Source of the DNA: Siphlonurus alternatus
Taxonomy: Eukaryota; Arthropoda; Insecta; Ephemeroptera; Siphlonuridae
Assembly: GCA_949825025.1 (NCBI GenBank)
Contig: OX463781.1
Span: 37,660,366 to 37,724,365, forward strand
Reading direction: 5' to 3'
Length of the DNA: 64,000 nucleotides
Program-made: the position numbers and the translations under genes
Notes under the pieces: model-generated
What the model was told of the DNA's origin: nothing
Database searches by the model: none
The model's input: the letters and a program-made list of their open reading frames with translations, nothing else
Part shown: piece after piece, positions 1-9,630 of the stretch
How the letters are laid out: every line of letters starts with the position of its first letter
Numbering within the stretch: position 1 is the stretch's first letter

Positions 1-208
1 CAGTTCTATATATTATTAACACAAAGGAAAACGCGGAAAAATGTTTTGAATACAACGCAGTAGGTTGTTGTTGTTTTTATTTGTTGAGGAAATTCTAGGA
101 AAAATAAAAATTGAATTATAATGAGCTATATAACTTCGTCAACAAAAAACAAGAGAAATTTAAATTCATTTTTCATCGCTATTTTCATCAGATAATGCAT
201 TCTGTATA

Positions 209-440
209 CACTCTTAAAAAAATTTGGTTGAATTTTTGACATAGAATCAGTGGATTTTTAACGCCTTAAATCATGATTTTTCAGGTGTTTCGTTGCGTAT
301 TTTCAGTAGTTAGTATAAGCTATTGAAAGCGAGCGTTAAGTTTGCCACGGCTCAAAGTGCCATCTTTTGAGCGATAGGAAAAACTGAACGGTGACCTATA
401 CACGGATCACTATATAGCAAGTATATACTGCAAAGCCGTC
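209..440. mobile_element. Family K DNA-transposon end (left)
   Basis: Begins CACTCTTAAAA just after a TA (207-208). The first ~100 bp match both arms of the short palindromic K copy at 9631-9873. The whole ~230 bp matches, in inverted orientation with gaps, 7235-7463, which ends AAGAGTG followed by TA. TA flanks and this layout suggest a Tc1/mariner-like non-autonomous family. Whether 209 and 7463 are two ends of one large element or two separate remnants cannot be settled here. Confidence 0.55.
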
Positions 441-728
441 TCTAAAGTGAGTGCGTACTGTACACCTGCGAATATTATCATAAAAATTAAATAATAAAAT
501 ATTTTGAACACTGCTAATTTAGGCCATGTCATCCAGTAAATCTAAACGCAATTGCTGTGTTGTTGGATTGTTAATATTACTTATAGAAATATACGGAAAA
601 TTTAAAGGTGGATTCACGCAGCAAAAAGAAAAAACGTAATCAAGTTATACAATGATGTAATAATTAAATATAACTTATTGAAGTACACAGTAATTTATAT
701 ATGTTTGTTGCATATAATATATATGTGT

Positions 729-730
<2 letters not shown>

Positions 731-776
<46 letters not shown>
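731..776. repeat. (AT)n microsatellite
   Basis: Uninterrupted AT dinucleotide run in AT-rich sequence. The tyrosine/isoleucine-rich open frame across it on the minus strand is a by-product of the repeat. Confidence 0.95.
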
Positions 777-779
<3 letters not shown>

Positions 780-1004
780 GCTTGTATAAGTTGTGTACAT
801 ATTAAATAATGTTTCGTGTTTGATTAAATATTTAATAATATTGGGCTTAAGAAGCATTCTCTCTGTTATTTGTTGTAATAATTATTAACTGGCATATTAT
901 GAAAGAAAATATTGCTTCGACTTAATTTTATGAGCAGTACACATGCATACATTAATTATAATAATTATGATAAATTTCATAATGAATTTTACTTTAGTAA
1001 TACT

Positions 1005-1137
1005 GGGCGCGATTCACGAAGAGAGTTATCCAGGTTTTTCACTAACCACGTTTGGTGTCATTGAATTAGTTGGCGCTAACCGTGGTTAGTGAGAAAGCTG
1101 GATAACTTTCTGGTTATCTCTTTCGTGAATCGCCCCC
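1005..1137. mobile_element. Family A MITE (PIF/Harbinger-like), copy 1
   Basis: Near-perfect palindrome: it starts GGGCGCGATTCACGAAG and ends with the inverse CTTTCGTGAATCGCCCCC. The interior carries the inverted pair ACTAACCACG / CGTGGTTAGT. It is flanked on both sides by ACT (1002-1004, 1138-1140), a 3-bp target duplication. There is no coding capacity. Three-base duplications and GGG-starting termini fit the PIF/Harbinger superfamily, but no transposase is present to confirm this. Confidence 0.8.
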
Positions 1138-1655
1138 ACTAACAATATATAGTAAAAATAATGGAATCTTTGATGTTTTTTATTAATATTATTGATACTT
1201 CTTTAACATCAAATAGTAATGTTGCGGTGTTATATTGTATGGATGGGACTGCTTGGGAGCCAACAAATTTTCTACGATATGCAGTATGCAGCCAGAACTT
1301 TCAAGGAAGTCGGAAATAAAATTACCCACATAGTCCTTCCTACCTCCAAGGCGCGGATCATGAAAAAAAATTCGGGGGAAGGGGGCCTGCCTCCATTAGG
1401 CAATGCAATGTAAAAAAAAAAAAAAAAAATTGGAGTGGAAAAAAAAGTCTATTGCCCATGGTAAACCACCCAACATTTCAGGGGCCAGATTAATTCCCCA
1501 CCCCCCGGATCCACGCCTGCTCTTCTCTGCCTTTCTTCCTGCTAAATATATATTATATATAAAAAAGTATCAAAATCTGACCAAAACACCAAACGCTATG
1601 AGCGCGCTGTGAATTAAAAGATTATTTTTTTGCCCCCCCCCTTCCCCAAGCCCCC

Positions 1656-1851
1656 AACTTGCGGCGGGGTAATAGGTAGAATAGAAAATTTAGAAAATTG
1701 CTTTATTGGGTAGGGTTAAGGTAGAGGGATAGGATGGCGGCCACAGCCTGTTACGCTGTGCAGCATTCGCTAAGATGAGACTGAGGGAACCGTGGGAAAC
1801 TTCAGTGACTTCAGTCAGGACGGACCCCTCTATACTTTTTCTCAATGGACC
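1656..1851 (-). mobile_element. 5S-SINE fragment (3' part, minus strand)
   Basis: Matches the 3' two-thirds of the full SINE at 21709-22088: GCGGCGGGGTAAT, then CATTCGCTAAGATGAGACTG, then the inverse of the core TGAGGTTTTCCACGGTTCCC. The 5S-derived head is absent and ~30 bp near the 3' end looks rearranged. An old, truncated copy. Confidence 0.75.
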
Positions 1852-1864
1852 TTCTGTCTGCATC

Positions 1865-2370
1865 GCATGTGTTGACATTTTTATTTTAAAGAATTTGTTA
1901 AATAATTTTTTGGTTAGAAAATAAATATAGTGATTATTCAACAGTGAATAATTTTTTTACGTTAGCAAAAGAATGGACAACCTGTATGCTTTTTTTAAGT
2001 TATATTTAAAGAAGACCTCAGTTATTTATATTGTCAATTTTCTCTGTATTTTTTTTTAGCCCTTCAACCTTCAACACAATTAAATGAAAAAGTGCAGTAA
2101 AAAGAGAAAAGAAAATACTGAAATTATTTTAATGTATATAATATATTATAATTATATAATTTAAATATTATGTATACTGATAATAAATATAATTATTATA
2201 ATATAATGTATTAAATATCTCATTTAATTTTAACATTTATTTTAAATTTTTGGATCACGCTTTTTATAATTTATTCATTATTCAATCTCTTTGAAAATTT
2301 GTTACTTTAATACTAAAATATTGACAAAATCATGCATTTATTTTTAAACTGATTATTATTTCTTCTCTTT
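1865..2370. other. AT-rich spacer, nothing recognised
   Basis: Very AT-rich sequence with short poly-A/T and TATA runs. I see no open frame of note, no inverted repeat longer than a few bases and no match to other elements in this window. Confidence 0.5.
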
Positions 2371-2371
2371 T

Positions 2372-2628
2372 GATGGCAACGTTGCACATCCACCTGCCAC
2401 CTGCGTTGTTGACAATGCAACTCATCAACCCCCACCTCCGCGTGACAGACGGAAGTGCCAGCAGCCCCGGCCAAGACTGGAATGCGAACAAATTACCCCC
2501 AGGCAATCAGCCGCGTACTGCAGATGCTGCGCATCAAAATGTTGTGGAAATTCCTCCCCTTGCAGATATTATTGAAGTTATTAAAAAATTGAAAGTTACT
2601 GCTACAAAAAATAATGAAAGTAAAATAA
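2372..2628 (+). CDS. Hypothetical open frame, possibly a mobile-element gag/ORF1 remnant
   Basis: An ATG-initiated frame of about 86 codons that runs on, without a stop, into the 5S-SINE beginning near 2640 (stop at 2754-2756). Its first half is conspicuously GC- and proline-rich for this window (LPPALLTMQLINPHL, then PGQDWNANKLPPGNQPRTAD). The second half is EIPPLADIIEVIKKLKV with a lysine/asparagine-rich end. I recognise no catalytic motif. A second frame is also open across much of the region and is Cys/Pro/Arg-rich, so neither frame is secure. The composition and truncation by a SINE fit a decayed transposon ORF1; a host exon is less likely. The function is not identified. Confidence 0.3.
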
Positions 2629-2639
2629 TAGTGGCGATA

Positions 2640-2963
2640 GAGGGGATGGTCGGAAGAAACAATGTAAATGCAAGGATCACACTACGTCGAGCGTCGTTAG
2701 GACTTGGATGGGTGACCGTTTCAATTAAGAATTACGTTGCTCCCTCTCTGGGGTAAATTTTTCTCGCAATTTAACCCAGTGCAGTGATGCACTTGTGTGT
2801 GGTTCCCCAGACTTTGGTTGTCGCTTTGTTTTTGGTCCATTGAGAAAACGTATAGAGATGTCTGTCCTGATGACTGAGGTTTTCCACGGTTCCCTCAGTC
2901 TCACTTCAGTGAATACTGAGACGAGTAACAGGCCTTGGCCACTATCCCTCCATACCTTATCCC
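2640..2963 (+). mobile_element. 5S-SINE, left part of a copy split by two insertions
   Basis: The 5S-rRNA-derived promoter head is degenerate but visible (CTACGTCGAGCG, then GGACTTGGATGGGTGACCG, matching the 5S box A / box C region). It is followed by the body GCAGTGATGCACTTGTGTG, the core TGAGGTTTTCCACGGTTCCC and the start of the 3' part, ending ACCTTATCCC. The SINE resumes at 5756 after a 2.8-kb foldback element, so this copy predates that insertion. CCTTATCCC at 2955-2963 is the left target-site copy. Confidence 0.88.
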
Positions 2964-2970
2964 GAATCAC

Positions 2971-3116
2971 GGACCAAATACCCCCGGACGAAATACCCCC
3001 GGACCAAATATCCCCGCCCGTACCGGACGAAATACCCCCGGACGAAATACTCCCGGACGAAATATCCCCGGACGAAATACTCCCGGACGAAATACCCCCG
3101 GACGAAATACCCCCTT
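2971..3116 (+). repeat. 15-bp tandem array, left foldback arm
   Basis: Nine units of GGACGAAATACCCCC with variants (GGACCAAATAC, tails CTCCC or TCCCC) and one 12-bp spacer CCCGCCCGTACC after the third unit. The variant order is the same as in the right array read on the other strand. Each unit has a CpG and the block is far GC-richer than its surroundings. The Asp-Glu-Ile-Pro-Pro peptide repeat it encodes on the plus strand is a by-product of the 15-bp period. Confidence 0.9.
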
Positions 3117-3464
3117 GTAAGTGTAGAGGGGCGGGCGACCAACACGGGAGGGGAAGTTGACTTTATTTATAAAGTCTGTTTTTCTGTCGTTTGTCTGACG
3201 TCACGCGCGTCGTATTAAAGAAGGAAGTTAGTAACGCCATTTTTCACAACAAATATATATCATATAATATTCAAAGTATATTTATAGTTAATGCCGTATC
3301 AAGATCTCAAATTGCGTCTTTAATTTTATACCAAAACATACTCAAAATTGTGCCGCAAAAACGATTTTTGTATATGCTATGCTTACTTTGATTGTGCGGC
3401 AATTATAAATTGTCTCAGCGTTTTGCAGCAAGATTTTGAAGGTTTTTAAACGATTTTAGGTTTT

Positions 3465-3940
3465 TAAACCTAGGTGTGCCCCTAGCGATTTGAGCAAAGC
3501 CCGAAATTAACAAATATTTCGGGATTTGCTCATTTAAATTTGAACATTTCTAGAAGTGCTCAAATCGAAAAAAGCGAACCCCGACGAGAAGTTTTATTTC
3601 GGAGTTTGCTCATTTAAATTTGCTCATTTCTGAAAGTGCCCAACTCAAAAAAAGCAACACCGACAAGAATTTTTATTTCGGGCTTTGCTCACTGTTTTGA
3701 TCATTTCTAGAAGTGCTCAAAGCAAAATGAAAAATAATAATTGGAAATTGTGCCGTATTATAGCAATAAATAATAAAATATTGTAAATTTAATAATATTT
3801 TAACTATATTACTTTTTAATTTATTGATAAAAATGCAAATTTAATATTAATAGCGTGTATATAGTATTTTTTTTATTAAAACATTTCTTTCTGTATTATT
3901 CAAGTCATATTGAAAAAATACGATTTTTTCACACTGAGAG
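3465..3940. repeat. Inner inverted-repeat arm, left (foldback 1)
   Basis: Reads GTGCCCCTAGCGATTTGAGC, then three imperfect direct repeats containing TTTGCTCATTTAAATTTG, TTCTAGAAGTGCTCAAA and CCCGACGAGAAGTTTTATTT. It is the inverse of 4480-5050 and extends to AAAAATACGATTTTTTCACA near 3940. Confidence 0.85.
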
Positions 3941-4258
3941 ACACTTTTAATTTTTTTATTATCATTTTTTTATAATTAAAGGGTATGATTACAATTTATA
4001 TAATCTAGCAATAAATTCCAGGTTGCAGATGAACAATTTCTAAGTTCAGACGACGTACCACACATGACAAAGAAAAGAGTGTCTCAGATCAGCAGCAGCA
4101 TTAGCAAATTCAAAGCAAGGTTTTGTGTTTTGCAACTGCAAGAAAGGTTGTCAAAATCTAAAACATGTTGTGCAAAGAAAAAATTTAGATGAAATTTAAA
4201 ATACCATGAAAGTAATCCCTGCAAAAATAAGTCAAGTTCAGGTAATAATCAGTTATAA

Positions 4259-4261
4259 TAT

Positions 4262-4340
<79 letters not shown>

Positions 4341-4342
4341 TT
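4259..4342. repeat. (TTTA)n microsatellite at the foldback centre
   Basis: About 21 uninterrupted TTTA units in the unique central loop between the inverted arms of the 2.8-kb foldback. Confidence 0.95.
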
Positions 4343-4479
4343 TTAAGTTAGTACTTTTGATACTATCTTGAGGAGCTCTTTGCTTCTTTGCAAGTTCTGT
4401 AAATAAAGTTAAAATGATTTTGTAATATATCAGCTGAAAAAAATTTATTTAAATTAACTAACATACAATATTAATATAA

Positions 4480-5050
4480 AAAGTGTGACAAAATCGTATT
4501 TTTCAGTATCAATTGAATAAAACAGAAAGAAATATTTCAATAAAAAAATAATATACAAGCTAATGCTAAATTTGTATTTTTGGTACTTAATTAAAAAAGT
4601 GATGTAATTATAATATTATTAAATTCACAATATTTTATTGTTTTAATTATTTATTACAAATTATTACTATAATACGGCACAATTTATACAATTATTATTA
4701 TTCACTTGCGTTGAGAACTTCTAGAAATGATCAAAACAGTGAGCAAAGCCCGAAATAAAACTTCTCGTCATACAGGGTTTGTATTTTTCGAGTTGAGCAC
4801 TTCTAGCAATGAGCAAATTTAAATGAGCAAACCCCGAAATGAAACTTCTCGTCGGGGTTTGCTTTTTCCGATTTGAGCACTTCTAGAAATGGTCAAATTT
4901 AAATGAGTAGATTTAAGCCCGAAATAAAACTTCTCGTCGGGGTTTGCTTTTTTCGATTTGAGCACTTCTAGAAATGTTCAAATTTATATGAGCAAAGCCC
5001 AAAATATTTGTTAATTTCGGGCTATGCTCAAATCGCTAGGGGCACACTTA
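4480..5050. repeat. Inner inverted-repeat arm, right (foldback 1)
   Basis: The inverse of 3465-3940, with internal direct repeats built on CCCGAAATAAAACTTCTCGT and GAGCACTTCTAGAAATG. It is about 100 bp longer than the left arm, consistent with gain or loss of one internal unit. Confidence 0.85.
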
Positions 5051-5599
5051 GATGTGCGCATTGAATTCGGGCTTTGGTGCCAACATATATAAATAGAAAA
5101 GGAAGGAATAAATAAGGAAATAAATAGAACAAGTAAATTAAGTTTCTTCAGGAGGGGTACACATGCTACGTTAAGTGTTCACGGCACCTATAATATAGTA
5201 CCGGGGGACCAAAAACAATAAAAAATATTGCAGTTTTAGACCTATACCAATCGAATCATAATTAAAAAATTACACTAAAAAATTTACTTAATTTTTTTTT
5301 TTTTAATTTAAAAAGTTATATAGGGACGATTTTGAAAAATTTTAGTTTAAAAAAAATCTAAAAAAAATGCAATAAACACTAATAATTAACACGCATAAAA
5401 TGTATCGTATCAAAATATATTACACATTAATTTTAATTCGATATGAATGATATGATAAATTAATGCATAATGCATTGGCCTAACGTTGCTAACTTTCTTC
5501 TTTAATACGACGCGCGTGACGTCAGACAAACGACAGAAAAACAGACTTTATAAATAAAGTCAACTTCCCCTCCCGCGTCGGTCACCTGCCCCTCTCCAC

Positions 5600-5750
5600 T
5601 TACAAGGGGGTATTTCGTCCGGGGGTATTTCGTCCGGGAGTATTTCGTCCGGGGATATTTCGTCCGGGAGTATTTCGTCCGGGGGTATTTCGTCCGGTCC
5701 GGGCGGGGATATTTGGTCCGGGGGTATTTCGTCCGGGGGTATTAGGTCCG
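5600..5750 (-). repeat. 15-bp tandem array, right foldback arm
   Basis: Nine units of GGGGGTATTTCGTCC, the inverse of the array at 2971-3116, with the same order of variant units and a spacer at the same place. Conserved order between arms implies either copying of the whole array or homogenisation between arms. Confidence 0.9.
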
Positions 5751-5755
5751 CTTAC

Positions 5756-5989
5756 CCTTATCCCAACTCATTACCCCGCCGAGAGCTGTAAATCCGGTAT
5801 TACACGTTACAATTTTTCTAACTATTGAATACAATTTTTCCTTACAAGAAAATTTGAACTCCATTTGTTTGTATGGAGGTGAAATTTTCTTGTAAGGAAA
5901 AAAAATTGTATTCAATAGTTAGAAAAATTGTATCGTGTAATACCGGCTTAAGCTTTAATTAGGAAGTGTTCAAAAAAAAAAAAAAAAAT
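5756..5989 (+). mobile_element. 5S-SINE, right part, itself split by a family B MITE
   Basis: Resumes the SINE left at 2963: CCTTATCCC (duplicated target), CATTACCCCGCC, GAGAGCTGTA. Family B copy 1 then sits at 5791-5948, and the SINE 3' end follows from 5949 (TAAGCTTTAATTAGGAAGTG) and ends in a poly-A tract near 5988. The join restores the order seen in the complete copies at 21.7 and 48.0 kb. Confidence 0.85.
5791..5948. mobile_element. Family B MITE, copy 1 (TA-flanked palindrome)
   Basis: A 158-bp almost perfect palindrome: CCGGTATTACACGTTAC, TTCTAACTATTGAATAC and TTTTTCCTTACAAGAAAA, with their inverses on the right. The flanks are TA (5789-5790) and TA (5949-5950), as expected of Tc1/mariner-type insertion. 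It is non-coding and is inserted in the 5S-SINE. Confidence 0.87.
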
Positions 5990-6120
5990 CAAGGATTATA
6001 CGGTCGCGGATCTTACTCGTGACACAGAAATTAATGATATTGATATACCGAATTAAAAAAATTTAACTTTTTTTGTTTGATATTTACTATGCTTCATCTG
6101 TAAAGCCTGTACGTATTATT

Positions 6121-6238
6121 TGCATACAATTTTTCCTTGCAAGAAAATTTCATCTCCATACAAACAAAGTTAAGTTTTCTCGAAAGGAAAAATTAAATGC
6201 AATTGGAAAAAATTGTATCGTGCAGTAATACCGCCTTT
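6121..6238. mobile_element. Family B MITE, copy 2 (decayed)
   Basis: Shares TACAATTTTTCCTTGCAAG, CATCTCCATACAAACAAA and the right end TTGTATCGTGCAGTAATACC with family B. The outer left arm is missing and the right arm has small insertions. Confidence 0.75.
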
Positions 6239-6239
6239 A

Positions 6240-7230
6240 GATATGAAAATAAATAAAACAAAACGATTATTAATTTTCTTATTTAAAATGAGACATTACA
6301 ATGCAATCGTGATATTATCATCGTGGTATCGTGGTGGTTGCAATTAAAATTTGCAACCCCCCTTAAATAGCGAGAAATTATTATGTACCCCATTATAATG
6401 GTTCCAAATAGGGTTGAGGCTTCAAATCAACCACGGTCGGATAGCCAATTAAATTTGGGCTGCCATATGGGATAGGTCCTCCATACAAAATCCTGTATTT
6501 TGGGGGGGAAGTCGTGGGTACTAAACCTAGGGAGGTTTGGCTGTACGTGGCAGGTCATAGCTGCCATTTTCGGTCTCTTTCGTTCATTGGAGGCATGCAG
6601 GAATCTATAAAAAAAATTAACATCACCACCGTTGTGATTGTAATCAATGTTTCAACCTTAACTGGCAATTATTGATATTAAAAAAAAAATATATAAGAAT
6701 AAAAAATAAAAGAACTGAAGGCACAGGGGATGATGAAATAAGTTTTTAACATGATCAAAATTATTGATTATATTTATAATCGTGCTCAATTAATATTCGT
6801 AATTTACGGCCTGAATGTATAGTTCTGTTCGACGTTTGAGCATGATGATATTTTTATTTGTTTTACTTTTGTTATCTTTGAAACTTAAGGGTTAACCTAT
6901 AATTAAATTTAATTAAATTATAATTATCACCGGTGAATTAGTTTTTTTAAGTAAGTTCATTTATTAAAGAAAATTACAAATGAAAGGGACATGATATATA
7001 TATTATTAATTATTTTAAAGTTGTAGCTACCGAACTACTTTTCTTCTGGTTCTAACTTACATTTTTAATTTAAAATGAAATGTTTAGTGACATAAATAAT
7101 TTTTTGTTTACTTTTTTTATTTATTATTCAGTATAACATGTTTGAAATTAGGTAAAACACCCTGAAATCCATAATAAATAATTAATTCAATTCTAGGAGC
7201 TGACATATTGGCCACTCTCAGTGTATTGCT
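6240..7230. other. Unassigned spacer with a GC-richer patch
   Basis: Mostly AT-rich. The patch at about 6340-6600 is GC-richer (for example GGTCGGATAGCCAATTAAA and GGGATAGGTCCTCCATAC). It lies between weakly complementary blocks near 6300-6350 and 6620-6655 (GGTATCGTGGTGGTTGCAAT; ATCACCACCGTTGTGATT), so it may be an old palindromic element. No gene is visible. Confidence 0.4.
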
Positions 7231-7234
7231 ACGT

Positions 7235-7463
7235 ATTAACCCATAGCAAGTAACTGCAGACCGCGCGGGCAGTCACCGCTCCGTTTCATCTTATCGCCAC
7301 CAGGCGTCGCTTTAAAAAGACGCTTGCGGTAACGCTCGTTCTCAATATACTGACAGTATACGCTGACTACTGAATATTACTGTCTACGAAACACCTGAAA
7401 AATCATGATTTAAGGCATACTGATTATATGATGTCAAAAATTCAACCAAAATTTTGAAGAGTG
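7235..7463. mobile_element. Family K DNA-transposon end (right)
   Basis: An inverted homologue of 209-440: it ends TTCAACCAAAATTTTGAAGA GTG, then TA (7464-7465). It shares AAACACCTGAAAAATCATGA and, further in, a divergent GCGATAAGATG / GGTGACTGCC region on the opposite strand. See the left end for interpretation. Confidence 0.55.
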
Positions 7464-7465
7464 TA

Positions 7466-8085
7466 GAAGTCAAAGAAACAATATTAACAAGAATAATATC
7501 TTTATTGCGTTTTTATTGTATACACAATATAAGCTTGTCATAAATTTTTCAATTAGGACGCAATGTCAATCGTACACACAAGAAAACACATTCCTGAAAA
7601 CAAACAAGTTGAGTGAAAAAATCAAGAAAAATTATTGTAATTATATATGACAAACACTGCACAAAAACTGATATTTCAAATGTAATATAATAAATATGGA
7701 CAGATAAGACAATTGAAATTTATCCAACAAAAAATAACAATGTAACAGTAGAAATTTATTTGCAATATGAACAATGCAAATTTATTATATATTATTTAAT
7801 GTGACTTGCAGAATATTTATTTATATTTTTTTCTTCTAAAGCTTCATTCTGATTAAAAATTGTTCAAGTACATTTAAATCATAATTTAAAAAAATCACAC
7901 TTTAATTTTATATACAGAAACAAATTTAAATTGAAACAGCTTCATTAGGATTAAATTCAAATCATATTTTTAAGATAATAAGTGCATATTTATTAAGTTC
8001 TTGAATTATTTGATGCATTTTTACTTAAGTTCGAGTATTATTGTTAATGAAAAATCGTCACTTTTGGTGTGCTCGGGAGGCCATT
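7466..8085. other. AT-rich spacer, nothing recognised
   Basis: No open frame, palindrome or match to another part of the window was found by eye. Confidence 0.45.
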
Positions 8086-8092
8086 AAATGAC

Positions 8093-8140
8093 ATTACTGT
8101 CCATCTTGACTGAGGTTTCCACGTTTCCTTCCTTTCAGTA
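8093..8140 (+). mobile_element. SINE core fragment
   Basis: CCATCTTGACTGAGGTTTCC followed by ACGTTTCCTTC matches the core shared by the 5S- and tRNA-headed SINEs. The head and tail are not recognisable, and a family C element begins immediately downstream. Confidence 0.55.
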
Positions 8141-8148
8141 AAAAATAA

Positions 8149-8478
8149 AAAAAAGTATCCACCTTAAAATTTTTTATTGCAACAATGGAAACAGGGAGCA
8201 AAATTATGCCAAAAATTATCTGATTTTTTTCAGATTTTTTAGGGCTCGGAAAGTATTGCTTTAATGTTTTGCCAAGGTCGGGTTTGAACCCACGCCCCGG
8301 TCTTTTAGGTCATATCCTTTTATTAAAAGAGGCGTCTAGAGGCGTCACTCCCTCTGTACTTTCAATAATTTTCTAATAATAGTTCCCGGACTTTATTTCT
8401 GAAAATAATCAGAGTAGCATAACTTTGCACCCTCTATCCATTTCTGTAATAAAATTTTTTGAAGTCAATACTCCATTG
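8149..8478. mobile_element. Family C palindromic element, diverged copy
   Basis: The right arm is well kept (GTAGCATAACTTTGCACCCT, CTATCCATTTCTGTAATAAA, then AATACTCCATTG). The left arm is diverged (TTTTTTATTGCAACAATGG, TCTGATTTTTTTCAGATTTT). The middle (about 8265-8330) holds GGGTTTGAACCC, a tRNA T-arm-like motif on both strands because it is palindromic, which may be a small SINE remnant or chance. Confidence 0.7.
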
Positions 8479-8785
8479 TTGGGATTAATATTTTTTCGTG
8501 TCCTTGAAAACCTTTCTTTCTCTGTGGTTAGGTATAGACAAGAAGCTCTTAACTTTGTCACCATTTGTAAGGTTTCTATTACTTCTTAACATTTTTTGAA
8601 AAAATAAAAAAATTAGGTCACCACCTTGCATTAAATTTTATTTTATATTAAAAATGATTTTTTGTCATTCCAAATTCCACTGTCAACTCGCATTAAATGA
8701 ATTAAAGTAATTATACTAATTTTGTATACTAATATGGAATGTTAAAACTATTTTTTTTTTAATATTGTAAAGATTAATAAAGTCG

Positions 8786-8905
8786 CCTTCAATTATCTTC
8801 GGTTTGAGGTCACGTGACCCTCCCATTAGTATTTTATTGGAGGACAAAGGAAAATGTTCTTGACGTCAAAGATACCCGACTTTAGAAAAAAAATTCTCAT
8901 TTTAT
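8786..8905. mobile_element. Fragment related to family P (61.1 kb palindrome)
   Basis: Shares GACCCTCCCATTAGTATTTT and GGA-GACAAAG-AAAA with the centre of the palindrome at 61104-61314. Short flanking inverted bases (AAAGTCGCC / GACTTTAG) remain. Contains TGACGTCA at 8861. Confidence 0.5.
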
Positions 8906-9080
8906 TTGCGACTCATCGATTTTAACGCAAAAACTGTAAAATCCTATACGACTAGCGAATTTGCTAGATTGCGGCTAATATCGCGTTGATTAACGATATG
9001 TCATATTTGTTTTTTAAATTGACAACTATGGCTGCCAATGAATTTTAAAACAATTGTGCACTAACAATTATCGGCTGGAA
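8906..9080 (-). mobile_element. Degenerate family D MITE
   Basis: In minus orientation it follows family D: ATGGCTGCCAATGAATTTTA, an ATATCGCGTTGATTAACGAT region and AAAACTGTAAAATCCTAT, with many substitutions and missing ends. Confidence 0.4.
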
Positions 9081-9097
9081 ATGGCTTATGTAAAACC

Positions 9098-9458
9098 ACC
9101 TGTACAAAGATACACCCCTATGAGCTTGGAGCTCGAGGTCGGGTAGGAAATCAGGAAGGTGGAGAGGGATGGTGATAAGGCCTGTTAGGCGTCCCAGCAT
9201 TCGCTGAGGTGAGACTGAGAGAACTATGGATAACCTCCGTCAGGACAGACACCTCTACTTTTTAGCAATGCCAAAAAGCCTGGGGAACCAGCACATACAA
9301 GTGCATCACTGCACTGGGTGGAAAGCGAGATGAATTTACCCCAGGGATGGAGCCACGTAATTTTTAATTGAATAGATCACCCATCCAAGTACTAACCACG
9401 CTCGACGTAGCTTGACTTCGGTGATCTAACAAGAACTGGTCAATACACTGTGCCACTT
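9098..9458 (-). mobile_element. 5S-SINE, near-complete (minus strand)
   Basis: Read on the minus strand: a 5S-rRNA-like head (GTTAGATCACCGAAGTCAAG, then GAGCGTGGTTAGTACTTGG and ATGGGTGATC), the GTGATGCACTTG body, the TGACGGAGGTTATCC core and a 3' end GGGTGTATCTTTGTAC. It is recognised by comparison with the conserved 5S rRNA internal control region (box A, intermediate element, box C). A SINE3-class retroposon needs LINE machinery supplied in trans. Confidence 0.85.
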
Positions 9459-9630
9459 TCAAATTATACAATAGTTGAGAATGGTCTCATCACTACCAAA
9501 AAATTAAAACATTTCATTATATCATATAGATCATTTACATTTTTTTTTTAATATCTTGGTGGAAATTTTTACCAAATTATATTAAATTTTCGTTCCAATT
9601 AAAATGAAACTGCTTAAATCTGATATAATA

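Larger units (their letters stand above)
2964..5755. mobile_element. 2.8-kb foldback transposon with tandem-repeat arms
   Basis: A complete element bounded by a perfect 9-bp target duplication, CCTTATCCC (2955-2963 and 5756-5764), inside a 5S-SINE. Uninterrupted SINE copies have this 9-mer only once. The outer inverted arms (about 2970-3240 and 5485-5751) each hold nine 15-bp units of the type GGACGAAATACCCCC, then a unique stretch with TGACGTCA. A second, nested inverted pair lies inside (about 3465-3940 and 4480-5050). The centre is unique AT-rich DNA with a (TTTA)n tract. No transposase frame is visible. The 9-bp duplication and long structured arms match Foldback/MULE-type elements by established knowledge. 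Asymmetric segments at 3240-3465 and 5050-5485 show the arms are not a simple mirror. Confidence 0.85.

Noticed and set aside
2795..3160. Open frame with an Asp-Glu-Ile-Pro-Pro repeat, and overlapping frames in other phases
   Set aside because: It runs through the SINE and the 15-bp array of the foldback arm. A 15-bp period keeps every frame open, and all frames there are open, so it is not evidence of a protein.
8265..8330. tRNA-like T-arm (GGGTTTGAACCC) suggesting a tRNA gene
   Set aside because: No A box at proper spacing and no cloverleaf; it lies in the loop of a decayed family C palindrome and the motif is itself palindromic.
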